DNA of 8,980 nt from JBOFDK01 sp051650305 (GTDB lineage Bacteria; Bacillota; Clostridia; Lachnospirales; Cellulosilyticaceae): NCBI GenBank assembly GCA_051650305.1, contig JBOFIT010000052.1:1-8980 (forward strand), written 5' to 3'. The notes under the pieces were generated by a model that was not told where the DNA came from, did not search any database, and was given only the letters and a program-made list of their open reading frames with translations. The position numbers and the translations under genes are program-made. This document shows positions 1-5,611 of the stretch, in pieces. Each line of letters begins with the position of its first letter. Position 1 is the stretch's first letter.

Positions 1-99
1 CGTACAAAACGGTTTGTACGGATACTATTTGTGGTTGTTGCACTGATCTTAGTGGTGGCTTTTGTAGCTTCATGGTCAGTGTTACGCGCACCACATTAA
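1..99 (+). CDS. C-terminal end of an unidentified membrane protein (partial, 5' end outside window)
   Basis: Frame 1 is open from the window edge to a TAA at 97-99, giving 32 residues. They begin with a basic stretch (RTKRFVR), followed by about 20 hydrophobic residues (ILFVVVALILVVAFVASW) and a short tail SVLRAPH. This looks like one transmembrane helix with a positively charged cytoplasmic flank. The hairpin at 150-183 fits as its transcription terminator. Whether this is the tail of a larger protein or most of a small one cannot be decided because the start is outside the window. No family is recognised. Confidence 0.5.
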   Translation, partial: RTKRFVRILFVVVALILVVAFVASWSVLRAPH

Positions 100-149
100 C
101 TTAGTGGACGGTAGATTATTTATTTTATCTCCCCTCTACCTATAGACCT

Positions 150-183
150 AAAAAAACCTAGAACACTTTTGTCCTAGGTTTTT
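150..183. terminator. Bidirectional intrinsic terminator
   Basis: Inverted repeat with arms CCTAG (157-161) and CTAGG (174-178). After one A-C mismatch, three further pairs (ACA/TGT) close the inner stem. The stem is flanked by an A run on the left (about 150-156) and a T run on the right (179-183), so it has a U-tract in either direction. It lies between the plus-strand ORF ending at 99 and the minus-strand Rpn remnant ending at 189, and can serve both. Confidence 0.8.
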
Positions 184-188
184 GACAT

Positions 189-485
189 TTAATTTTTATG
201 AATCGATAATATATTTTCTACTTCTTCAACCGTAAGTCCTATTAGTTGTGCAATTTGCTCCTTCGTAGACCCATTCGCCAACGCCATTTGAATAATAGCC
301 GCCTGCCCCTCTGCTTCACCGACTGCTTTACCCTCTGCTTTGCCTTCTTCATATTTCACTCTATCACGTTCCAACAAAGTCATATACTCAACCTCCATTC
401 TAACGTCTGTTTTAATCATTTCTACTTTTTCATGTAGTATTTTAACTAATTCACTCTTTGTATTTAGCTTTTCTATTAAGAGCAA
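189..485 (-). pseudogene. Truncated Rpn-family (PD-(D/E)XK nuclease/putative transposase) C-terminal remnant, possibly still expressing an RpnS-like small protein
   Basis: The 98-residue frame resembles the tail of Rpn-family recombination-promoting nuclease/putative transposase proteins. It has a charged helix (residues about 12-45), a low-complexity Gly/Ala/Glu/Lys segment (EEGKAEGKAVGEAEGQA, about 46-62), and a small helical end with IAQLIGLTVEEVENIL. Full-length family members are roughly 250-300 residues with the catalytic domain first; none of that domain is present. The frame opens only 24 nt upstream of the listed TTG, after a TAG at 510-512, and the TTG itself lies inside the hairpin at 483-526, so 485 is a poor start. 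A much better one is the internal ATG at 381-383 (Met35), which follows a perfect GGAGGT at 7 nt spacing and would give 64 residues. In E. coli, rpn genes are known to make such an internal C-terminal protein (RpnS), which restrains the full nuclease. I infer either a decaying fragment or an orphan antitoxin-like protein. Confidence 0.7.
381..396 (-). promoter_or_regulatory. Internal Shine-Dalgarno plus ATG within the Rpn remnant
   Basis: On the minus strand GGAGGT (391-396) is followed by seven bases and then ATG (381-383), in frame with the Rpn tail and opening the segment MTLLERDRVKYEEG. This is a near-ideal ribosome binding site, stronger than anything in front of the long form of the ORF, so it favours a 64-residue product. 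Confidence 0.65.
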
Positions 486-526
486 GATGGAGCCTCTAAT
501 ATTTTCATTCTAGAGGCTCCATCTTG
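483..526 (-). terminator. Perfect 16-bp hairpin downstream of metA (probable, atypical terminator)
   Basis: Arms at 483-498 and 511-526 are exact reverse complements (16 of 16), with a 12-base A/T-rich loop. It starts 17 bases after the metA stop, the right place for the relQ-metA terminator. On the minus strand the arm is followed by CTCTTAATAG rather than a U-tract, so termination may be weak. The missing U-tract coincides with the junction to the Rpn remnant. Confidence 0.6.
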
Positions 527-542
527 TGTTCTATTCATCTGT

Positions 543-1457
543 CTATTTTATCTCTCTCAAATCAAACGGCGTCTTTTGATATACGTAGTAATTCAGCCAG
601 TTGGAGAACATGATGTAGGCATGTGACCTCCAGCTTACGCGTGTTCCCTTTTCCATTTCATCATCTATATAGTAGTTGTGTGGCATCTCTATCGGTAACT
701 GCTTTTCCAAATCCCTTTTATACTCATTACCTAATGTGCATGGGTCATACTCTGCATGACCTGTAGCGAAGATTTGCTTGCCATCTTTTGATGCTACAAG
801 TGCTACCCCTGCTTCTTCTGAGTAAAGGAGTAGATTCAGTTCTTTATGGGCGAGCACATCTTCTTTAAAGATACTTGTGTGTCTAGAGTGTGGAATATAT
901 ACCTCATCATCTAATCCTTGCACCATACTTTCTCTTCCTACTATTTGGTGTGCAAATACACCAAACTTCTTTTTGTCTAAGCTATGCTTCTGTATACCAT
1001 AGTGGTAGTACAGTCCTGCCTGTGCACCCCAGCATATATGGAAAGTGGATGTCACATGCTTTTTAGACCACTCCATAATCGTTACCATCTCATCCCAGTA
1101 GTTTACTTCTTCAAATGCCATCTGCTCCACGGGTGCCCCAGTAATGATCATCCCATCAAAAGTCTCTTCTTTGACTTCTTCAAAGGTTTTATAGAAAGTT
1201 TCTAAGTACTCTGTAGATGTATTCTTACTTTCATGAGAGATAGGTCTTAGAAGTGTGATATCAATTTGCAACGGTGTATTCCCAAGTAGTCTTAGTAACT
1301 GCACCTCTGTCTCTTGCTTGATCGGCATAAGATTTAAGATGACTATCTTTAATTCTCTTATGTCCTGTGTCATTGCTCTTGCCTCATCCATAATAAAGAT
1401 ATTTTCTTTTTGTAGGATTTCCCCTGCTGGCAATTGATTTGGCACGCGTATTGGCAC
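543..1457 (-). CDS. metA: Homoserine O-acyltransferase, predicted acetyl-CoA type
   Basis: Full-length MetA (304 aa) that activates homoserine by O-acylation, the first committed step of methionine synthesis in the cytoplasm. The fold is glutamine-amidotransferase-like. The N-terminus MPIRVPNQLPA is typical of the family. The catalytic Cys is C142 in CWGAQAG, and the other catalytic residues are H234 and E236 in ATGHAEYD. The residue controlling acyl-CoA choice is E111 (GAPVE); family work links Glu here to acetyl-CoA and Gly to succinyl-CoA, so the product is probably O-acetylhomoserine. The start is GTG at 1457, preceded by AGGGGGG that begins at the relQ stop codon. Only 12 bases separate the two genes, so metA is second in a relQ-metA operon. 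No SAM riboswitch or T-box lies directly before it. Assignment is firm; acyl specificity is inferred. Confidence 0.96.
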   Translation of the reverse strand: MPIRVPNQLPAGEILQKENIFIMDEARAMTQDIRELKIVILNLMPIKQETEVQLLRLLGNTPLQIDITLLRPISHESKNTSTEYLETFYKTFEEVKEETFDGMIITGAPVEQMAFEEVNYWDEMVTIMEWSKKHVTSTFHICWGAQAGLYYHYGIQKHSLDKKKFGVFAHQIVGRESMVQGLDDEVYIPHSRHTSIFKEDVLAHKELNLLLYSEEAGVALVASKDGKQIFATGHAEYDPCTLGNEYKRDLEKQLPIEMPHNYYIDDEMEKGTRVSWRSHAYIMFSNWLNYYVYQKTPFDLREIK

Positions 1458-1469
1458 GTTGTCGCCCCC

Positions 1470-2282
1470 CTAAATTTGATATGATTGTTTAATGCTTTCT
1501 TCTAGTTCTTTATTGAAGGCACGTAGTTTATCTACATTGCTTTCTTCCCATAGTTCCCAAAACATTTCATAAATGTGTGTCATATCTTCTTGGTCTTTTG
1601 TCTTGGCCAATGCTTGTACATTTCCAAAGATGTCTGCAACGACATTAGATTCTACCTGGAAACCTTCTTGAGACTTGAGTACTTCTTCTCGTATCTCTGC
1701 CATTTCTTGGTCTAATCTATAAGCAGCTTCTGCAGCCTTACTTAGTCTCTCTTGGAGATGCTCTGGCATATTTTGCTGATATTTATAGCGAAGGGAGTGC
1801 TCAATGGTTGCCCAGAAGTTCATCGCTAGCGTACGAATCTGAATCTCTGCAAAGATAAGCTTCTCGCCTTGTGTGGTTTGCACCGGATATTTTATAATGA
1901 CGTGATAACTTCTATAGCCACTTGGCTTTGTATTGCCGATGTAATCACGTTCTTCTACCACATACATATCCTTACCATGACGGTTACGGATAATCTCTCT
2001 TACTTTATAGATATCTTCTACGAATTGGCACATAATGCGAATCCCTGCGATATCTTCCATTTTTTCTTCTATCTGATCTAACGGTATATTTTTCTTTTTT
2101 GCTTTCTCGAGGATGCTCGATATCTTCTTTACACGCCCTGTAACAAATTCTATTGGGGAATATTCCTCTATATTGACACATTCATTACGAATGCCTTTGA
2201 ATTTAATTTTGAGTTCTTCAACAGCTTGTGTATAGGGACTTAACATCATCTTCCAGTTGTTTATTTCCACCCTTGTCACCAT
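1470..2282 (-). CDS. relQ: Small alarmone synthetase RelQ/YjbM type, (p)ppGpp synthetase
   Basis: Single-domain RelA/SpoT synthetase that transfers pyrophosphate from ATP to GTP or GDP to make (p)ppGpp; it has no hydrolase, TGS or ACT domain. Visible motifs, numbered from 2282, are VTGRVKKISSILEKA (47-61), EDIAGIRI (76-83), GYRSYH (122-127) and EIQIRTLAMNFWATIEHSL (146-164). The allosteric pppGpp-site residues known from B. subtilis RelQ (K21, K25, R28, E41, T44) are present at K25, K29, R32, E45 and T48. The constant offset of 4 suggests the true start is GTG at 2268-2270, preceded by GGTGA, giving 266 aa. The protein is about 50-55 residues longer than B. subtilis YjbM (211 aa) because of an extra charged helical C-terminus (about 215-270). 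It is first in an operon with metA, behind a sigma-A promoter. Confidence 0.93.
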   Translation of the reverse strand: MVTRVEINNWKMMLSPYTQAVEELKIKFKGIRNECVNIEEYSPIEFVTGRVKKISSILEKAKKKNIPLDQIEEKMEDIAGIRIMCQFVEDIYKVREIIRNRHGKDMYVVEERDYIGNTKPSGYRSYHVIIKYPVQTTQGEKLIFAEIQIRTLAMNFWATIEHSLRYKYQQNMPEHLQERLSKAAEAAYRLDQEMAEIREEVLKSQEGFQVESNVVADIFGNVQALAKTKDQEDMTHIYEMFWELWEESNVDKLRAFNKELEESIKQSYQI

Positions 2283-2309
2283 CCTTTATACTTTTACTAG
2301 TCTACTTAT

Positions 2310-2338
2310 ATTATACCTAATTCCATATGTATCCTCAA
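2310..2338 (-). promoter_or_regulatory. Sigma-A promoter of relQ-metA
   Basis: On the minus strand TTGAGG (2333-2338) and a perfect TATAAT (2310-2315) are 17 bp apart. Transcription would start near 2303, leaving a leader of only about 20-35 nt before relQ, too short for a SAM riboswitch or T-box. Confidence 0.75.
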
Positions 2339-2354
2339 CTTAAATCGCAATGTT

Positions 2355-2383
2355 TCATATTTTTATAACTTGTCTCATAAATT
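2355..2383 (+). promoter_or_regulatory. Putative sigma-E (mother-cell sporulation) promoter for the SpoVB-family gene
   Basis: TCATATT (2355-2361), then 14 bases, then CATAAATT (2376-2383). The B. subtilis sigma-E consensus is about kmATATT, N13-15, CATACAHT, so the match is 7 of 7 and 7 of 8. Transcription would start near 2390, about 30 nt before the gene. No good sigma-A pair was found for this gene. The region is A/T-rich, so chance cannot be excluded. Confidence 0.5.
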
Positions 2384-2420
2384 GTACTAGTTATCTATTT
2401 TTTTTGAGGAAGGGGACATT

Positions 2421-3953
2421 ATGGGAAAAAAAGCACTTATCACCGGAACCATTGCATTAACCATTACAGGCTTTATCACACGTATTCTTGGATTTTTGTT
2501 TCGTATTTACATGTCAAATATTATGGGGGCAGAGGGTCTAGGACTTTATCAATTAGTCTTCCCCATTTATATGCTTATATGGGCAGCTTCTTCAGCGGGT
2601 ATCTCTCTAGCTGTCTCTCGTAAAGTAGCAGAATTCACCGCCCGTGGCAAGCATGCCGATGCTGTACGCACCTTAAAGTCTGCCATCGTACTTGCTGTGT
2701 CCATTAGTTTTGTCTTATCGGGTCTTATCTTTGTATTCGCGCCTTGGGTCGCTGAGTATTATGTCCATGAACCGAATACTGCCCTAGGTCTTAAGTATCT
2801 CTGTATTTGTGTGCCTTTTATGGCCACTGCTTGCTGTATCCGCGGTTACTTCCAAGGCCGCCAAGAAATGTCCATCTCTGGCATCGCTCAAGTTGTGGAG
2901 CAGATTGCTCGTATGGTCGTCATCTACCTCTTCGCTGGTTTCTATATTCCTCGTGGTCTAGCTTATGCCTGTGCACTTGGAACCTTAGGGCTTTGCGCTG
3001 GTGAACTAATGTCTTGCATCTTTACCTTTATTATGTTCAAAATCAAACAACGTAAACTCAAACCTACTATGCCTACACTTTCTTATGGAACGCTCATGAG
3101 CACACTGATTGCCATTTCGATTCCTATTACAGCAAATCGTTTCTTAACCTCTGGCTTATCTTCTATCGAAAACATCTTGATTCCAATTCAACTTCAAAAA
3201 TACGGTTTATCTTCTAGCGAATCCCTCGCTATGTATGGTATGTTTAGCGGTATGGCTTTGCCACTTTTATTCTTCCCATCTATGGTCACTACTTCGATTT
3301 CTACAGTACTTGTCCCTGCACTTTCCGAAGCTTCTACCAAGAAAAACACTTATCAACTTCATAAAACTGTCAGCAAATCCATTCAATACGCATCCCTTAT
3401 CGGTATTGGTGCTTGTGGACTCTTCTTGACCCTTGGACAAGAGATTGCACTTGTATGCTACGGTGCTGACGACGCCCTCGTTGGCCAAATGCTAAAAGTC
3501 TTAGCGATTATTTGTCCATTCTTCTATTTACAAGGTATTTTGACAGGAATGCTTAACGGCCTAGGCCTCCAAAAGCTTACTTTCAAAGGAAATATCATGG
3601 CTTCTATTCTTTGTATTGGTGCCATCCTTATTCTCGTACCTCGCCAAGGGATTATGGGCTTTATACTTGCTCTACTTATTCAATCCGGCTTTGTGACTAT
3701 TTATCATCTACTTCATGTACTCAAGCATATTTCTCTTCGTGTAGACGTGGTCGGTTGGATGCTTAAACCTACCCTTGCCGCTATCGTTGGCTGTCTCTTT
3801 ATGAAATATCTTCATACACATTACCTGATGCAGATGTTCTCCCTTACAGTTTCTACGATCATTGCAGTAGGCGTACTAGGTATTTTCTACCTCACCTTCC
3901 TGTTCTTATTTAGGTCACTCACCAGAGAGGATATTCAGATGTTTCTTCATTAA
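2421..3953 (+). CDS. SpoVB-like polysaccharide/lipid flippase (MOP superfamily, MurJ-related)
   Basis: Integral membrane protein of 510 aa, almost entirely hydrophobic segments with short basic loops, as expected for the usual 12-14 helices. It resembles SpoVB (518 aa in B. subtilis). The N-terminal block has GTIALTITGFITRILGF and GAEGLGLYQLVFPIYML. The family signature RGYFQGRQEM lies at 141-150, followed by Q-VVEQIAR (157-164). Such proteins move undecaprenyl-linked precursors across the membrane; SpoVB is needed for spore-cortex peptidoglycan. The start ATG follows GAGGAAGGGG. A sigma-E-like promoter upstream supports a sporulation role, but Clostridia often carry several paralogues, so a vegetative MurJ-like or exopolysaccharide role remains possible. 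It is divergent from relQ, and its last 39 bp overlap the convergent end of rarA. Confidence 0.9.
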   Translation: MGKKALITGTIALTITGFITRILGFLFRIYMSNIMGAEGLGLYQLVFPIYMLIWAASSAGISLAVSRKVAEFTARGKHADAVRTLKSAIVLAVSISFVLSGLIFVFAPWVAEYYVHEPNTALGLKYLCICVPFMATACCIRGYFQGRQEMSISGIAQVVEQIARMVVIYLFAGFYIPRGLAYACALGTLGLCAGELMSCIFTFIMFKIKQRKLKPTMPTLSYGTLMSTLIAISIPITANRFLTSGLSSIENILIPIQLQKYGLSSSESLAMYGMFSGMALPLLFFPSMVTTSISTVLVPALSEASTKKNTYQLHKTVSKSIQYASLIGIGACGLFLTLGQEIALVCYGADDALVGQMLKVLAIICPFFYLQGILTGMLNGLGLQKLTFKGNIMASILCIGAILILVPRQGIMGFILALLIQSGFVTIYHLLHVLKHISLRVDVVGWMLKPTLAAIVGCLFMKYLHTHYLMQMFSLTVSTIIAVGVLGIFYLTFLFLFRSLTREDIQMFLH

Positions 3954-5234
3954 TGCTTCGTGACCTTCATCAGTCATTTCATAGTACCTGACACCTTCTA
4001 AGGCTGTCGGTAAATACTGTTGTTCTACATAATGGTGTGTATAGTTGTGTGGGTAGAGGTACTCTACACCTCTTCCTAATTCTTTTGCGCCACTGTAATG
4101 TGCATCACGCAAATGTAGTGGGACCACTCCGATATCACGATTTTTCACATCTCTAAGTGCTGCATCAATGCCTAAGTAAGCTGCATTGCTTTTTGGCGCA
4201 CAGGCTACATAGGTAGCTGCCTGAGCAAGAATGATACGACCTTCTGGCATACCAATGCGTTCTACTGCCATCATAGCATTATTCGCTACCACGAGTGCTT
4301 GTGGGTCTGCATTGCCCACATCTTCACTGGCACAAATAGTAATACGCCTTGCGATGAATTTTGGGTCCTCCCCAGCTGCTATCATACGTGCAAGATAATG
4401 AAGCACCGCATCTGGGTCACTCCCTCTCATACTTTTTATAAAAGCGGAGATAACATCATAATGGTTGTCTCCTTTTTTATCGTAGTTCAGCATACGCTTT
4501 TGGATGCATTCTTCCAATACATCAGGTGTCAGATTAATCTTCCCATCTTCACTTCTAGGTGTGGTCATAACGCCTAGTTCCACCGCATTCAGCGCACTCC
4601 TTGCATCGCCACCACATTGTCTTGCGATGAAATCTATGGCTTCTTCTGTAATGGTCGCCTCGTACGCACCAAGACCGCGTTCTGTATTTTCTACTGCTAC
4701 TTTGATGATGGTCTTAATCGCTTCTTCACCTAACGGTACGAGTTCAAAAATAAGCGAGCGTGAAAGGAGCGCACGGTTCACCTCAAAGTATGGATTTTCC
4801 GTAGTGGCACCAATGAGAATCAGTGTGCCATCTTCTGTATAAGGTAAGAGCGCATCTTGTTGGGCCTTGTTAAAACGATGAATCTCGTCGACAAAAATAA
4901 TAGTTTTATTACCTGTAAGTGCCATATGGTCTTTGGCTTCTTTGACTGCCGCTGTAATATCCGCTTTACCACTGGTAGTAGCATTAAGTGTAGTAAACTT
5001 AGCCTTCGTCGTTCCTGCAATAACTTTAGCAATCGTTGTCTTTCCTGTCCCTGGTGGTCCATAAAAAATAATGGACTGAAGCTTGTCCGCTACAATGGCA
5101 CGGTAAAGTAATTTATCTTTGCCCAATATATGTTCTTGTCCTACGATTTCTTCTATTTTTCTTGGTCGCATACGGGATGCTAAAGGTGAGTCACTATCTT
5201 TTTTCTTTTCACTTATATAATCAAATAAATCCAT
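3915..5234 (-). CDS. rarA: Replication-associated recombination protein A (AAA+ ATPase)
   Basis: RarA/MgsA (homologue of eukaryotic WRNIP1), a clamp-loader-like AAA+ ATPase acting on stalled replication forks. The 439 aa match the family's usual 420-450. Visible motifs are Walker A GPPGTGKTT (59-67), Walker B IIFVDE (112-117) followed by IHRFNKAQQDALLP, sensor 1 GATTENP (142-148), and a putative arginine finger in LLSRS (about R159). Later come CGGDARSALNAVE, where sensor 2 is expected, and the C-terminal tetramerisation region with GSDPDAVLHYLARM, ASEDVGNADP and HLRDAHYSGAK. The start ATG follows GAGGTG at about 5 nt and an extended -10 promoter. It stands alone as a transcription unit and converges on the SpoVB-like gene, overlapping its end by 39 bp with no terminator between them. 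Confidence 0.96.
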   Translation of the reverse strand: MDLFDYISEKKKDSDSPLASRMRPRKIEEIVGQEHILGKDKLLYRAIVADKLQSIIFYGPPGTGKTTIAKVIAGTTKAKFTTLNATTSGKADITAAVKEAKDHMALTGNKTIIFVDEIHRFNKAQQDALLPYTEDGTLILIGATTENPYFEVNRALLSRSLIFELVPLGEEAIKTIIKVAVENTERGLGAYEATITEEAIDFIARQCGGDARSALNAVELGVMTTPRSEDGKINLTPDVLEECIQKRMLNYDKKGDNHYDVISAFIKSMRGSDPDAVLHYLARMIAAGEDPKFIARRITICASEDVGNADPQALVVANNAMMAVERIGMPEGRIILAQAATYVACAPKSNAAYLGIDAALRDVKNRDIGVVPLHLRDAHYSGAKELGRGVEYLYPHNYTHHYVEQQYLPTALEGVRYYEMTDEGHEALMKKHLNILSGE

Positions 5235-5267
5235 AAGGCACCTCGTTTCTTTTGTATCTTTTCTTTA

Positions 5268-5276
5268 ATTATAGCA
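5268..5276 (-). promoter_or_regulatory. Extended -10 promoter of rarA
   Basis: The minus strand reads TGCTATAAT, a perfect -10 hexamer with the extended TGn element, about 35 bases before the rarA ATG. No recognisable -35 lies at 16-18 bp, which extended -10 promoters tolerate. Confidence 0.6.
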
Positions 5277-5304
5277 TAGACTTGCCAGCGTATTTTAAAC
5301 AAAA

Positions 5305-5365
5305 AATAAAGAAAAAGGAAAAAGCCCGCTTAAAACTATAACAAGTATAGTTTTAAGTAGGCTTT
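5305..5365 (-). terminator. Intrinsic terminator of the HD-GYP / small-peptide unit
   Basis: Arms at 5321-5340 and 5346-5365 form a 20-bp stem with one A-C mismatch and one wobble around a 5-base loop. On the minus strand the stem is followed by a T-rich run (TTTTTCCTTTTTCTTTATTT). It lies 66 bases after the small peptide ORF and upstream of the rarA promoter, insulating the two units. Confidence 0.8.
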
Positions 5366-5430
5366 TATAAGTGATAAAACCAACGACGATCATGAATACG
5401 GCTGACTTTGTGTAGTCCTACTCATAATCC

Positions 5431-5523
5431 TTAACTTTCTGGTGGATCTTCCCCAGCAGAATTATCTGCTTCTGTATCTCCTGCCTGATGGTCTAGAACG
5501 ATTTGGTGACTACAATTATTCAT
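5431..5523 (-). CDS. 30-residue acidic peptide, function unknown
   Basis: Short ORF from ATG at 5521-5523 to TAA at 5431-5433. It begins MNNCSHQIVLDHQ and ends AGEDPPES. It is strongly acidic (seven Asp/Glu), has one Cys at position 4, and contains no Lys or Arg. It is not hydrophobic and has no signal peptide. Translation is supported by GGAGGG eight bases before the ATG, and expression by the terminator 66 bases downstream. The HD-GYP gene on the same strand ends 88 bases upstream with no terminator between, so the two may share a transcript. No family is recognised. It could be a small regulatory or signalling peptide, a leader peptide, or a metal-binding peptide (Cys, two His and acidic residues), but none of these is shown. 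Confidence 0.55.
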   Translation of the reverse strand: MNNCSHQIVLDHQAGDTEADNSAGEDPPES

Positions 5524-5611
5524 CGTAAATTCCCTCCTACATTCTTTATTGGTTTTACAAAGTTAGTATGTGCAGGAAATCACCTTTTATACTAAAAAAA
5601 TTATTTTTTTC

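Noticed and set aside
246..437. Plus-strand ORF of 63 aa opposite the Rpn remnant
   Set aside because: Shadow of the minus-strand frame; Cys/Phe/Leu-rich composition typical of an antisense reading, with no RBS.
984..1437. Plus-strand ORFs of 73 and 60 aa opposite metA
   Set aside because: Antisense shadows of a confidently identified gene; no ribosome binding site or family resemblance.
1869..2081. Plus-strand ORF of 70 aa opposite relQ
   Set aside because: Shadow of relQ; its composition follows from the reverse complement of the synthetase motifs.
2370..2397. Sigma-A promoter TTGTCT-N16-TATCTA for the SpoVB-like gene
   Set aside because: Only three of six matches in each box; the overlapping sigma-E-like match is far stronger.
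2283..2420. SAM riboswitch or T-box between the divergent genes, controlling metA
   Set aside because: The sigma-A promoter leaves only a 20-35 nt leader, and no conserved stems or terminator/antiterminator pair could be seen in the 138 bases.
2807..3488. ORFs of 64-73 aa in other frames within the SpoVB-like gene, both strands
   Set aside because: Out-of-frame shadows rich in Trp, Cys and Ser with no supporting signals.
4299..5111. ORFs of 80-112 aa overlapping rarA on both strands
   Set aside because: All overlap the unambiguous RarA frame containing the Walker motifs.
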